In this document: in pieces, positions 1-11,545 of the stretch
Position numbering within the stretch: position 1 is the first letter of the stretch
Layout of the letters: each line of letters begins with the position of its first letter
The notes under the pieces: model-generated
The model's input: only the letters and a program-made list of their open reading frames with translations
The model's database searches: none
What the model was told of the DNA's origin: nothing
Program-made: the position numbers and the translations under genes
NCBI GenBank assembly: GCA_029834535.1
Contig: JAQMWT010000490.1
Span: 1 to 64,000, forward strand
Source of the DNA: Chrysophaeum taylorii
Lineage: Eukaryota; Sar; Pelagophyceae; Pelagomonadales; Pelagomonadaceae
Reading direction: 5' to 3'
Length of the DNA stretch: 64,000 nt

Positions 1-3000
1 GATTTAGGGTAAGGATCAGGTAGGCCCGCGAGCCAGACAGTGATCCTCCAAGCCGTCTACGGCGACCTCGCAGACTATTTCCACGACCCGCGGCGGCTCT
101 TTCAGCGCGCCATTCTCACGCCCCGTCGAAACGATGTTGTCGATGCTGACAACGCGCGCATGACCGCGGCCTTTTTTTCCCGGAGACGAGGCGTCGGAGT
201 TCTTTTCGGCCGACTAGGTTGGGTCGGAAGACGACGCCTCGCTCTTTACAGTCGAGTTTTCAACTCCCTGACAACCAACGGCATGCTGACTTTGATCGCG
301 AGCTTAAAGTCTTCGCAACCTCGACCCGTCGCACGGCCACTGCAACGGTACCAGATACATGATCGATCGTGTCGTTGTCACCGAGGCTCCTCCAACCTGT
401 ATCCCGTAAGGCCCGCCGACGCCAAACGATCAACAAGAGCCAGGGCCAGACGCCCCGCGAGGTCGGCGTCCTCTTGCCCAAGCCCGTCTTCTGTCACGTC
501 CAGCTCTACGTGGCTCTCTGTCGATCGGCAACCCCGAGGATATGCTCTTCTGAGTCGACGACTCCACCCTACCCCACACGTGCTGCGCAATACCGATAAG
601 CCCCCTCCCGGCGTCTACACGCGCACTGTAGGTGAACTTACTGGGACCAGGTGAACTTACTGGGGTTTGGGATTGGGACTAGGTGAACTGAGTGACCAGG
701 TGAACTTACTGGGACCAGGTGAGCTTACTGGAGTTTTTTGACAACTAAACTCGAAGGGTGGCGGCGGTGCGGATCAAAGCAGCTTAGATTGGCGGAGGTT
801 AGAGCGACGAGCTCAAAGGAGAGTGGGGTGAGTGGGTGTGAGCACGAGTGGGTTTACGCCGGGATAGAGATTGGGACTAAGTGAACTAACTGACCAGGTG
901 AACTTACTGGGACCAGACCTGAACTTACTAGGGTTGGAGATTGGGACTAGGTGAACTTACTGGCCTGCACTTGTGTTTGTCTGTTTGTTTGTTTGTCTGT
1001 CCCTCGATTTAGGGTAAGGATCATGTAGGCGCGAGAGCCAGACAGTGATTCTCCAAGCCGTCTACGGCGACCTCGCAGACTATTTCCACGACCCGCGGCG
1101 GCTCTTTCAGCGCGCCATTCTCACGCCCCGTCGAAACGATGTTGTCGATGCTGACAACGCGCGCATGACCGCGGCCTTTTTTTCCCGGAGACGAGGCGTC
1201 GGAGTTCTTTTCGGCTGACTAGGCTGGGTCGGAAGACGACGCCTCGCTCTTTACAGTAGAGTTTTCAACTCCCTGACAACCAACGGCACGCTGACTTTGA
1301 TCGCGAGCTTAAAGTCTTCGCAACCTCGACCCGTCGCACGGCCACTGCAACGGTACCAGATACATGATCGATCGTGTCGTTGTCACCGAGGCTCCTCCAA
1401 CCTGTATCGCTTAAGGCCCGCCTACGCCAAACGATCAACAAGAGCCAGGGCCAGACGCCCCGCGAGGTCGGCGTCCTCTTTCCCAAGCCCGTCTTCTGCC
1501 ACGTCCAGCTCTACGTGGCTCTCTGTCGATCGGCCACCCCGAGGATATGCTCTTCTGAGTCGACGACTCTACCCTACCCCACACGTGCTGCGCAATACCG
1601 ATAAGCCCCCTCCCGGCGTCTACACGCGCACTGTAAGTGAACTCACTGGGACCACGTGAACTTACTGGGGTTTGAGATTGGGACTAGGTGAACTGAGTGA
1701 CCAGGTGAAACTGGGACCAGGTGAACATACTGGGGTTTTTAGAGTAAAGGGTTTTTAGAGTAAACTCAAAGGTTGGCGGCGCGTGCGGATCAAAGCAGCT
1801 TAGATTGGCGGAGGCGAGAGCGACGAGCTCAAAGGAGTTGGTGTGAGCTAGGTGAACTTACTGACCAGGTGAACTTATATGAAACTTACTGGGGCCAGGT
1901 GAACTTACTTGGGGTTGGAGATTGGGACTAGGTGAACTTTCTGGGGTTAGAGATTGGGACTAGGTGAACTTACTGGCCTGCACTTGTCCTAACTACTAAT
2001 CGACAGATGTTTGTTTGTTTGTATGTCTGTCTGTTTGTCTTTTTGTCGACTGTAGTGTGTGTGTGTCTGTTTGTCCCTCGATTTAGGGTAAGGATCAGGT
2101 AGGCGTGAGAGTAAGGATCAGGTAGGCGCGAGAGCCAGATAGTGATCCTCCAAGCCGTCTACGGCGACCTCGCAGACTATTTCCACGACCCGCGGCGGCT
2201 CTTTCAGCGCGCCATTCTCACGCCCCGTCGAAACGATGTTGTCGATGCTGACAACGCGCGCATGACCGCGGCCTTTTTTTCCCGGAGACGAGGCGTCGGA
2301 GTTCTTTTCGGCTGACTAGGCTGGGTCGGAAGACGACGCCTCGCTCTTTACAGTCGAGTTTTCAACTCCCTGACAACCAACGGCATGCTGACTTTGATCG
2401 CGAGCTTAAAGTCTTCGCAACCTCGACCCGTCGCACGGCCACTGCAACGGTACCAGATACATGATCGATCGTGTCGTTGTCACCGAGGCTCCTCCAACCT
2501 GTATCCCTTAAGGCCCGCCTACGCCAAACGATCAACAAGAGCCAGGGCCAGACGCCCCGCGAGGTCGGCGTCCTCTTTCCCAAGCCCGTCTTCTGCCACG
2601 TCCAGCTCTACGTGGCTCTCTGTCGATCGGCAACCCCGAGGATATCTCTTCTGAGTCGACGACTCCACCCTACCCCACACGTGCTGCGCAATACCGATAA
2701 GCCCCCTCCCGGCGTCTACACGCGCACTGTAGGTGAACTTACTGGGACCACGTGAAACTTACTGGGGTTTGAGATTGGGACTAGGTGAACTGAGTGACCA
2801 GGTGAACATACTGGGGTTTTTAGAGTAAAGGGTTTTTAGAGTAAACTCAAAGGTTGGCGGCGCGTGCGGATCAAAGCAGCTTAGATTGGCGGAGGCGAGA
2901 GCGACGAGCTCAAGGAGTTGGTGTGAGCTAGGTGAACTTACTGACCAGGTGAACTTATATGAAACTTACTGGGGCCAGGGAACTTACTTGGGTTAGAGAT

Positions 3001-4139
3001 TGGGACTAGGTGAACTTCTGGGGTTAGAGATTGGGACTAGGTGAACTTACTGGCCTGCACTGTCCTAACTACTAATCGACAGATGTTTGTTTGTTGTATG
3101 TCTCTTCTGTCTGTTTTGTCTTTAAATGTCGATGTAAGAGGGGGGTTGTGTGTGTCTGTTTGTCCCTCGATTTAGGGTAAGGATCAGGTAGGCGCGAGAG
3201 TAAGGATCAGGTAGGCGCGAGAGCCAGATAGTGATCCTCCAAGCCGTCTACGGCGACCTCGCAGACTATTTCCACGACCCGCGGCGGCTCTTTCAGCGCG
3301 CCATTCTCACGCCCCGTCGAAACGATGTTGTCGATGCTGACAACGCGCGCATGACCGCGGCCTTTTTTTCCCGGAGACGAGGCGTCGGAGTTCTTTTCGG
3401 CCGACTAGGTTGGGTCGGAAGACGACGCCTCGCTCTTTACAGTCGAGTTTTCAACTCCCTGACAACCAACGGCATGCTGACTTTGATCGCGAGCTTAAAG
3501 TCTTCGCAACCTCGACCCGTCGCACGGCCACTGCAACGGTACCAGATACATGATCGATCGTGTCGTTGTCACCGAGGCTCCTCCAACCTGTATCCCTTAA
3601 GGCCCGCCTACGCCAAACGATCAACAAGAGCCAGGGCCAGACGCCCCGCGAGGTCGGCGTCCTCTTTCCCAAGCCCGTCTTCTGCCACGTCCAGCTCTAC
3701 GTGGCTCTCTGTCGATCGGCCACCCCGAGGATATGCTCTTCTGAGTCGACGACTCTACCCTACCCCACACGTGCTGCGCAATACCGATAAGCCCCCTCCC
3801 GGCGTCTACACGCGCACTGTAAGTGAACTTACTGGGACCAGGTAAACTTACTGGGGTTTGAGATTGGGACTAGGTGAATATAGTGACCAGGTGAACTTAC
3901 TGAGACCAGGTGAACTTACTGGGGTTTTTAGAGTAAAGGGTTTTTAGAGTAAACTCAAAGGTTGGCGGCGCGTGCGGATCAAAGCAGCTTAGATTGGCGG
4001 AGGCGAGAGCGACGAGCTCAAAGGAGTTGGTGTGAGCTAGGTGAACTTACTGACCAGGTGAACTTATACGAAACTGGGACCAGGTGAACTTACTGGGGTT
4101 AGAGATTGGGACTAGGTGAACTTACTGGCCTGCACTTGT
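1..4139 (+). repeat. Rep1 array, four direct ~1-kb units (first cut by window edge)
   Basis: Four head-to-tail units start near positions 1, 1004, 2085 and 3170. Each opens with a GATTTAGGGTAAGGATCAGG-like motif, has a conserved ~600-bp core, then a run of degenerate GTGAACTTACTGGGACCAG minisatellite copies, and ends with CCTAACTACTAATCGACAG followed by TTTG/TCTG runs. Units differ by scattered substitutions and small indels, mostly in the minisatellite. The core is open in several frames on both strands, including about 204 codons in unit 1, but no frame matches a family I know. The function is unknown and it may be a satellite or a decayed mobile element. Confidence 0.85.
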
Positions 4140-4221
4140 CGACATTTAAAGACAGGCAGACAAACAGACAATCATGCTCCCCACACACACCCCCCTCTTA
4201 GCACTCGACATTTAAAGACAG
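4140..4221. other. Spacer at the centre of the Rep1 inverted repeat
   Basis: Eighty-two bases separate the last direct Rep1 unit, ending in CCTGCACTTGT, from the first inverted one, starting ACAAGTGCAGG. The spacer holds two copies of CGACATTTAAAGACAG around a C-rich CACACACACCCCCC tract, which is the terminal sequence seen at the outer end of other Rep1 units. The large palindrome therefore appears to meet at Rep1 termini. Confidence 0.7.
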
Positions 4222-7200
4222 ACAAGTGCAGGCCAGTAAGTTCACCTAGTCCCAATCTCTAACCCCAAGTAAGTTCACCTGGTCCCAGTTTCGTATAAGT
4301 TCACCTGGTCAGTAAGTTCACCTAGCTCACACCAACTCCTTTGAGCTCGTCGCTCTCGCCTCCGCCAATCTAAGCTGCTTTGATCCGCACGCGCCGCCAA
4401 CCTTTGAGTTTACTCTAAAAACCCTTTACTCTAAAAACCCCAGTAAGTTCACCTGGTCTCAGTAAGTTCACCTGGTCACTATATTCACCTAGTCCCAATC
4501 TCAAACCCCAGTAAGTTTACCTGGTCCCAGTAAGTTCACTTACAGTGCGCGTGTAGACGCCGGGAGGGGGCTTATCGGTATTGCGCAGCACGTGTGGGGT
4601 AGGGTAGAGTCGTCGACTCAGAAGAGCATATCCTCGGGGTGGCCGATCGACAGAGAGCCACGTAGAGCTGGACGTGGCAGAAGACGGGCTTGGGAAAGAG
4701 GACGCCGACCTCGCGGGGCGTCTGGCCCTGGCTCTTGTTGATCGTTTGGCGTAGGCGGGCCTTACGGGATACGGGTTGGAGGAGCCTCGGTGACAACGAC
4801 ACGATCAATCATGTATCTGGTACCGTTGCAGTGGCCGTGCGACGGGTCGAGGTTGCGAAGACTTTAAGCTCGCGATCAAAGTCAGCGTGCCGTTGGTTGT
4901 CAGGGAGTTGAAAACTCTACTGTAAAGAGCGAGGCGTCGTCTTCCGACCCAGCCTAGTCAGCCGAAAAGAACTCCGACGCCTCGCCTCCGGGAAAAAAAG
5001 GCCGCGGTCATGCGCGCGTTGTCAGCATCGACAACATCGTTTCGACGGGGCGTGAGAATGGCGCGCTGAAAGAGCCGCCGCGGGTCGTGGAAATAGTCTG
5101 CGAGGTCGCCGTAGACGGCTTGGAGGATCACTATCTGGCTCTCGCGCCTACCTGATCCTTACTCTCACGCCTACCTGATCCTTACCCTAAATCAAGGGAC
5201 AAACAGACACTCCCCACACACACCCCCCTCTTACCAGTCGACATTTAAAGACAAACAGACAGACAGACATACAAACAAACAAACATCTGTCGATTAGTAG
5301 TTAGGACAAGTGCAGGCCAGTAAGTTCACCTAGTCCCAATCTCTAACCCCAGAAAGTTCACCTAGTCCCAATCTCCAACCCCAAGTAAGTTCACCTGGCC
5401 CCAGTAAGTTTCATATAAGTTCACCTGGTCAGTAAGTAAGTTCACCTAGCTCACACCAACTCCTTTGAGCTCGTCGCTCTCGCCTCCGCCAATCTAAGCT
5501 GCTTTGATCCGCACGCGCCGCCAACCTTTGAGTTTACTCTAAAAACCCTTTACTCTAAAAACCCCAGTATGTTCACCTGGTCCCAGTTTCACCTGGTCAC
5601 TCAGTTCACCTAGTCCCAATCTCAAACCCCAGTAAGTTCACGTGGTCCCAGTAAGTTCACTTACAGTGCGCGTGTAGACGCCGGGAGGGGGCTTATCGGT
5701 ATTGCGCAGCACGTGTGGGGTAGGGTAGAGTCGTCGACTCAGAAGAGCATATCCTCGGGGTGGCCGATCGACAGAGAGCCACGTAGAGCTGGACGTGGCA
5801 GAAGACGGGCTTGGGAAAGAGGACGCCGACCTCGCGGGGCGTCTGGCCCTGGCTCTTGTTGATCGTTTGGCGTAGGCGGGCCTTAAGCGATACAGGTTGG
5901 AGGAGCCTCGGTGACAACGACACGATCGATCATGTATCTGGTACCGTTGCAGTGGCCGTGCGACGGGTCGAGGTTGCGAAGACTTTAAGCTCGCGATCAA
6001 AGTCAGCATGCCGTTGGTTGTCAGGGAGTTGAAAACTCGACTGTAAAGAGCGAGGCGTCGTCTTCCGACCCAGCCTAGTCAGCCGAAAAGAACTCCGACG
6101 CCTCGTCTCCGGGAAAAAAAGGCCGCGGTCATGCGCGCGTTGTCAGCATCGACAACATCGTTTCGACGGGGCGTGAGAATGGCGCGCTGAAAGAGCCGCC
6201 GCGGGTCGTGGAAATAGTCTGCGAGGTCGCCGTAGACGGCTTGGAGGATCACTGTCTGGCTCTCGCGCCTACCTGATCCTTACTCTCACGCCTACCTGAT
6301 CCTTACCCTAAATCGAGGGACAAACAGACACTCCCCACACACACCCCCCTCTTACCAGTCGACATTTAAAGACAAACAGACAGACAGACATACAAACAAA
6401 CAAACATCTGTCGATTAGTAGTTAGGACAAGTGCAGGCCAGTAAGTTCACCTAGTCCCAATCTCCAACCCCAAGTAAGTTCACCTGGCCCCAGTAAGTTT
6501 CATATAAATTCACCTGGTCAGTAAGTTCACCTAGCTCACACCAACTCCTTTGAGCTCGTCGCTCTCGCCTCCGCCAATCTAAGCTGCTTTGATCCGCACG
6601 CGCCGCCAACCTTTGAGTTTACTCTAAAAACCCTTTACTCTAAAAACCCCAGTATGTTCACCTGGTCCCAGTTTCACCTGGTCACTCAGCTCACCTAGTC
6701 CCAATCTCCAACCCCAGTAAGTTCACCTGGCCCCAGTAAGTTCACCTACAGTGCGCGTGTAGACGCCGTGAGGGGGCTTATCGGTATTGCTCAGCACGTG
6801 TGGGGTAGGGTGGAGTCGTCGACCCAGATGAGTATATCCTCGGGGATGCCGATCGACAGAGAGCCACGTAGAGCTGGACGTGGCAGAAGACGGGCTTGGG
6901 AAAGAGGACGCCGACCTCGCGGGGCGTCTGGCCCTGGCTCTTGTTGATCGTTTGGCGTAGGCGGGCCTTAAGCGATACAGGTTGGAGGAGCCTCGGTGAC
7001 AACGACACGATCGATCATGTATCTGGTACCGTCGCAGTGGCCGTGCGACGGGTCGAGGTTGCGAAGACTTTAAGCTCGCGATCAAAGTCAGCATGCCGTT
7101 GGTTGTCAAAAAACTATACTGTAAAGAGCGAGGCGTCGTCTTCCGACCCAGCCTAGTCAGCCGAAAAGAACTCCGACGCCTCGTCTCCAGGAAAAAAAGG

Positions 7201-7490
7201 CCGCGGTCATGCGCGCGTTGTCAGCATCGACAACATCGTTTCGACGGGGCGTGAGAATGGCGCGCTGAAAGAGCCGCCGCGGGTCGTGGAAATAGTCTGC
7301 GAGGTCGCCGTAGACGGCTTGGAGGATCACTGTCTGGCTCGCGCGCCTACCTGATCCTTACTCTCGCGCCTACCTGATCCTTACCCTAAATCGAGGGACA
7401 GACACACACCCCCCCCTCTTAGCAGTCGACATTTAAAGACAGACAAACAAACAGACAAACATCTGTCGATTAGTAGTTAAGATAGGTGTC
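4222..7490 (-). repeat. Rep1 array, three inverted units
   Basis: These are reverse-complement copies of the units in 1-4139, at about 4222-5196, 5307-6320 and 6427-7400. They are separated by ACAAACAGACAG-type runs and CATCTGTCGATTAGTAGTTAGG. The outer end at 7407-7485 (C-tract, CATTTAAAGACAGACAAACA, CATCTGTCGATTAGTAGTTA) is an uninterrupted example of the sequence into which element A inserted further right. With the left array this forms a palindrome of more than 7 kb. Confidence 0.85.
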
Positions 7491-7594
7491 CATTTGACAT
7501 GCGAGACTTTGTCGGCACCCAGCCGACCCTTGAAGCCCCTCTTCGGCCAATTTACTAATGGTGAAGCTGGCATGAAGAACGGGAGTTCACCCAG

Positions 7595-8818
7595 ATGCGC
7601 GACACCCTGACGCGACTGGTTGATTTGAACTCTCGGACTTCCACTCTTATTGCAGAATGCATTGTTAAACATATGTCGAAGACATGTTCTCACACAAAGT
7701 TCATTTCCGAGTTGCACTCTTGGGTACAGAAGGCCCGTACTGATTTGCTCGCATTAATTTCACTGATTCATTGGCGGCGTGTAACATGTTTGCTCCCTCC
7801 CAGCTGCGTGAACCGTGTCAAAGCAGTGGCACTTGGAACTCAAGTGTACAGGTTTATCCAAAGAACACACGAGTTGCAGGAATGGTCCTTCCTTGTTCAG
7901 GTGTATCAGTACTCGCAGTGCGAGTGGCAGTTAGACACAAACAATGCGTGGCAGCGCTCAGATGCACACTACGTGTTTGAGATGCCCAATGACTACACAC
8001 GTCCTCAATGTGCCAACCCTAACTGTGCCGAACACCAGAATTTGGTCTTGGCGGGGAAGACAAGTCGTTACTTGTACTGGAGTGATTGTAAGCTAGCACT
8101 TCGTTCTCGTATTTTATTGGTTCTTCCGCGTTTGTTCTCACGAATTAGCGTGGGAGCTAGTCACCGCGTCTACGACGGACCACACTCTTTAGTGACAGTG
8201 TTTTCAGCGTTCAAATTCCGCGCAATAATGTCCGCATCGAGCTGCCCTGGCCTCCTGTGTTGGCATGTACTTGTTTTAAACGTATTCTTTCCTCGCGTGA
8301 AGGAAAACAACCAGCACATGGTACCTCAGTTTTCCTCAGCAGGCACATTGGTGGTTACTGCTACAATTGAACCTTGTCCTAACGTAGCATTCAACTTCTG
8401 CAGTGTCTGCTTGAAGGTAGCCCAGAACAAGGCCATGGATTATTTCATGCAAATGCTGAAGACTGTGGAATGTAAAATGGTGCCAAATGTGTTTGGTACG
8501 TTGCACTACACTATTTCAGCGACTGAACCATGTCTCAAGTTGAAAATCTGGAGCTCGTGTAGATTGTCGCGACAGGAGTCAAGTGGCCAACTCGATGTGT
8601 TCATTCATCGCCGTCAACGCAACTCGAAACATGGCTTCTTGGAGGCTGTAGCTCGACTATGCACACCTCGACATCACTTCACTCATGGACTACCTCGCCC
8701 CTGGATAAAATTTGAACTTTCTAGAGTTCTCGTGACAGGTGTGCCTGATGTGTTGCTTGTGGAGTGTGCGTGCGTTGTAATGATTCTATTACAGGTGAAT
8801 TGGACACATTCCTTGTAG
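7595..8818 (+). CDS. Hypothetical protein, 407 codons, unknown family
   Basis: An ATG-initiated frame of 407 codons lies in sequence of moderate GC with no strong strand bias, where so long a frame is unlikely by chance. I do not recognise the family. The product is Cys-rich, with clusters such as CANPNC near residue 140 and CSVC near residue 265 that could bind zinc, and shows no obvious transmembrane or signal segment. The frame closes at 8818 while an overlapping frame opens at 8764, so one indel or an intron may join the two. It lies just outside the Rep1 palindrome and may be host sequence or part of an unrecognised mobile element. Confidence 0.4.
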   Translation: MRDTLTRLVDLNSRTSTLIAECIVKHMSKTCSHTKFISELHSWVQKARTDLLALISLIHWRRVTCLLPPSCVNRVKAVALGTQVYRFIQRTHELQEWSFLVQVYQYSQCEWQLDTNNAWQRSDAHYVFEMPNDYTRPQCANPNCAEHQNLVLAGKTSRYLYWSDCKLALRSRILLVLPRLFSRISVGASHRVYDGPHSLVTVFSAFKFRAIMSASSCPGLLCWHVLVLNVFFPRVKENNQHMVPQFSSAGTLVVTATIEPCPNVAFNFCSVCLKVAQNKAMDYFMQMLKTVECKMVPNVFGTLHYTISATEPCLKLKIWSSCRLSRQESSGQLDVFIHRRQRNSKHGFLEAVARLCTPRHHFTHGLPRPWIKFELSRVLVTGVPDVLLVECACVVMILLQVNWTHSL

Positions 8819-9246
8819 AACTTGCGTGTAGAGCGATGGCGGTGGCGGAGTCTTATTTTCGCTTTTTATGGTTGAGATGTGAGGTTAATTGCTGTCGCCG
8901 TTTTGCTCTTGAAAGAACTTGTGCAGAAAATAAGCATAATGCAAAATCAAAGCCTATACGCCATTGGACCCGGACTCTTCATGCACACGAGGTGTGCACA
9001 GTCCTAGATGATGCACTTATTCCTGAGGCAACCACCTCGTGCTCGCGGGATTATGTCGATTACGACTTGAAACATGATGAGCTCAAACAAGTTAACATCA
9101 ACATGTTGGCATTTCTGTGCCACAGCAATTATTTCACTGGTTTTCCGCACGAAGTGCGAGTAGTCGACTCGCTCAAGTATCTGAACTCATTTTCGCTGAA
9201 TGTGGTGAGTATTGTACTTAATTATTACGACAAATACCTGACCTAA
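8764..9246 (+). CDS. Hypothetical protein, possible continuation of the upstream ORF
   Basis: A 160-codon frame overlaps the end of the 407-codon frame in another phase. Cys content and base composition resemble the upstream ORF, which suggests one gene split by a frameshift or intron. A GTGAGT at about 9205, and an AG before GTCCAC at about 9318, could mark an intron leading to the next open frame. No domain is recognised. I am unsure that it is expressed as a protein. Confidence 0.25.
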   Translation: MCVRCNDSITGELDTFLVELACRAMAVAESYFRFLWLRCEVNCCRRFALERTCAENKHNAKSKPIRHWTRTLHAHEVCTVLDDALIPEATTSCSRDYVDYDLKHDELKQVNINMLAFLCHSNYFTGFPHEVRVVDSLKYLNSFSLNVVSIVLNYYDKYLT

Positions 9247-9308
9247 CCATTAAATATGAAACACCCTGACAGTTTCTCCTGTCATCCATTGCGTATTCAC
9301 ACGCCGTA

Positions 9309-9725
9309 ATGACACAGGTCCACAGGCACTTGGAACCTGTGCATTGTTCTGAATCTCGCGTTGAGCTGGCCTTTGTTCCTTCTTACCGTGACGTGCTGCT
9401 GCCTAAGATCATGGTTAAATGTTTGCCGAGCACTGTGCCCTCGATAGCTCAGGACCCGGCGTACGAATTGGCTTTCTTTGTCCCTAATTCCAAAATGGCG
9501 TGCCTTGCATTGACTGCTTCAGCTCGTACTGACAGTTCAATTTTCACTGCTATGCCCAATATCAATGGGAGTGCATGTAAAACACTGCTGTTACCGACAA
9601 GTGGGTCAACTGATTCAGCATGCAGCAAATACAGGATGGGGTTAAAAGTTCTGTGTCCTTGCCCTGACCTCATCCAGAAAGATAGGTCATCAACCCAGCG
9701 AGAGGACGAGCCACCTGCGGCTTAA
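9309..9725 (+). CDS. Hypothetical protein fragment, 138 codons
   Basis: This ATG-initiated frame sits about 60 bases downstream of the previous one. A TGACACAG just after its start looks like a splice acceptor, so the true exon could begin at about 9319. The predicted peptide has no family I recognise. It may be the third piece of a gene covering 7595-9725. Confidence 0.2.
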   Translation: MTQVHRHLEPVHCSESRVELAFVPSYRDVLLPKIMVKCLPSTVPSIAQDPAYELAFFVPNSKMACLALTASARTDSSIFTAMPNINGSACKTLLLPTSGSTDSACSKYRMGLKVLCPCPDLIQKDRSSTQREDEPPAA

Positions 9726-10157
9726 CTTGTGGCATCGTAACTGTGCTGTTCGCAGTTAGCTTCTCGAGAAGGGACTTTTCATTCACGCAGTGTGCGGTTT
9801 GGTAGTGCAGAGGTAGGAGACACCATGTACTTCTTTGCGCTTCCCGCCTGTTTCAGCTTCGTTGAACGCGCCGTCTCTCCTTTACCCCTCGTCCTTCTCT
9901 ATCCCTTTTCTCCTAGGCTCTTTCCGCCGATGGCTCTTTCACTGCCGACATGACATAGCGCGCTCCCAACAGGTACGTATAGCAGCTACGTTATGCACAA
10001 GACCTTTTCTATGTAACCCTCTGTCGCTGTTGCAGCTAGCAGGCATGTACGTATGGAGTCGCCTGTGGAAGTAACTCTGCCAAAGTACCTATTGAGGTGG
10101 GATTGTCTTTCTTTCCCGGAGGGGTGGGCGATGTAACTAGAAAAAACAGTTAGGGAA
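9726..10157. other. No feature recognised
   Basis: This is mixed-composition sequence with pyrimidine-rich stretches at 9860-9930. I see no convincing frame, RNA gene or repeat here. Confidence 0.4.
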
Positions 10158-10350
10158 ATGCCGGAATTGGGGGGGCGACAACGTTGGATTCTAAATGTAT
10201 TAGGGGGGGCGACCTTAGAAACAGGTGGTTTTGGGAAGGGGGGGGCGTTAAAAAAGTGGTGATTTTGGGGGGGCGACCAAATAAACATGTTGTTTTTTGG
10301 GGGGGTTCGACCGCACAAAAGTGGTGGTTTTGGAGGGGCGACGCCGTCCT
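10158..10350 (+). repeat. G-tract minisatellite, left copy
   Basis: Degenerate 34-37-bp units consist of a run of seven or more G, then CGACC, then an A-rich spacer, then GTGGTGATTTT or similar. A homologous block, starting with the same GGAATTGGGGGGG and ACGTTGGATT segments, occurs at 19728-19985 on the other side of element E. The G runs could form G-quadruplexes on the plus strand. Confidence 0.75.
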
Positions 10351-10619
10351 AAGAGCCGTTCGCTACAGGCGCCAAATCATCAAAGTTGCTAACTAACTAA
10401 CTAACTAACTTGCTAAGTTCGATTTTGTCAGCTTTGATTTCCAGGCCCTTATTTTCGAGCCCTAGCGAGGCACCCCTCAAAGTCGATCGAAGTTGTTTCA
10501 AACGCCAAGAACGCCAAGTTGATGGCTCGAGGGTTGTCGGAAGAGCAGAAGCGGTCGGCGTTGCGGTCGATCGCGCCCGGGTGGGCCCCCATGACCAAGC
10601 AGGCCTGGTATCCGCGTGG
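10351..10619 (+). other. Short (CTAA)n run and a 38-codon reading frame cut by the LTR
   Basis: A short (CTAA)n run lies at 10388-10410, without the SINE body seen elsewhere. An ATG at 10522 opens a frame beginning MARGLSEEQKRSALRS that runs into the left LTR and stops at 10638. It may be a fragment of the disrupted target locus. No family is recognised. Confidence 0.25.
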
Positions 10620-10932
10620 TCCGGCAGGAAAGGATTAAGCGCACTGACTTCTTACCCTGCTTCGACTGTGCCCTCGACGTCTCGAGGGTGCCGAGCGGGC
10701 TGAGGAGCGCTTCCTTCCTCTGTCGATCAACCTTCAAACTGCCCACGAGCTTCAATCCGAAGACTCGTGAAATGATTTGTGGTTGAAATGAGTCGATTTG
10801 AAAGGAGCAAACGCCTGGTGGCGATACAAATACGTACATCAGGGGATGAAGTAGAGTCCAGTAAACAGGAAGTGGGGTAGAGAGCTCGATAGAACTAGGG
10901 GTAAGGATGGCGGTGTATGGGTTACCGCCACA
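10620..10932 (-). repeat. 3' LTR of element E
   Basis: This matches 19363-19673 along its length with scattered mismatches and small indels. Landmarks in both copies are CGGCAGGAAAGGATTA, CAATCCGAAGACTCGTGAAA, GTCCAGTAAACAGGAAGTGG and GGTTACCGCCACA. Divergence between the copies indicates an insertion that is not recent. No convincing polypurine tract lies beside it; the nearest candidate is AGCAGGGGTG on the minus strand. Confidence 0.8.
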
Positions 10933-11068
10933 GGACACCCCTGCTTTGATAAGAGCTGTCCTCAGCGACGGCGGTGGTGCGACCGACGCGAGTTTCGGCG
11001 CGGTCCAACGGTGGACGGGACTTGAGCGCGCGTCTGATGAGCGCGTTGTTGAGCTTTGAGTTGTTCTT

Positions 11069-11527
11069 TTACTTGGCGCGCGCGATGCGCGAGAATATCT
11101 TTGACGCGCTGGACGATCGGAGGAGGAACTGATTTCCCCTGAAGCTTGAACCGGGAACCAGGACGTCGATATCGTCCGGGGTGAAGTCGGTAACGCAAGG
11201 GGTACACTGAGGTGTTAATTTCTCGGTGCGGGTGAAGCTGCGACCGAGTGCCGTCTTGAATTCCGGGCTCAGCGTACGACCTTCGAGCGGTGAGGTCGGG
11301 TCGAAATACGATGGGTCGTCGCGCGGGCCCAGATCGGAGTAAAAGCGGAGGGCGACTCGGTCCTGAACATCATCATAATCCTCGAAAACCTCGGCTACGT
11401 AGTGCTTCTTGCGCCAATCAGAGTCTCGGGCCGACGGGATGCGGAAGATGACGAACTTGCCGCGCTCGTACTCGTCGCGGAATCCGGGGCTCGGGCGACG
11501 GATCCTGGCAACGAGCGTGGGAGGCAT
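11069..11527 (-). CDS. Element E: C-terminal ORF after integrase, unknown function
   Basis: This ATG-initiated frame of about 152 codons lies in the same phase as the pol frame, behind two consecutive stops at about 11543-11548. The start lies 18 bases after the pol stop. Residues 20-60 (FVIFR...HYVAEVFEDY...LRFYSD) recall small beta-barrel reader modules found at the C-termini of some gypsy integrases, but I cannot confirm a chromo- or tudor-type domain by eye. It could be the detached tail of the polyprotein. Confidence 0.4.
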   Translation of the reverse strand: MPPTLVARIRRPSPGFRDEYERGKFVIFRIPSARDSDWRKKHYVAEVFEDYDDVQDRVALRFYSDLGPRDDPSYFDPTSPLEGRTLSPEFKTALGRSFTRTEKLTPQCTPCVTDFTPDDIDVLVPGSSFRGNQFLLRSSSASKIFSRIARAK

Positions 11528-11545
11528 CGACACTGGGGTGATCTA

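Noticed and set aside
40-654. 204-codon frame in the first Rep1 unit (starting with GTG), repeated in other units
   Set aside because: The frame is broken in several units by single-base changes and has no family match. Frames on the other strand are as good.
656-990. Regularly spaced GTGAACTTACTGGGACC copies resembling a CRISPR array
   Set aside because: Repeats are degenerate, the spacers are short and not unique, and the context is eukaryotic. It is a minisatellite.
1003-1025. TTTAGGG-like motif suggesting telomeric repeat
   Set aside because: The motif occurs once per Rep1 unit and is never tandem.
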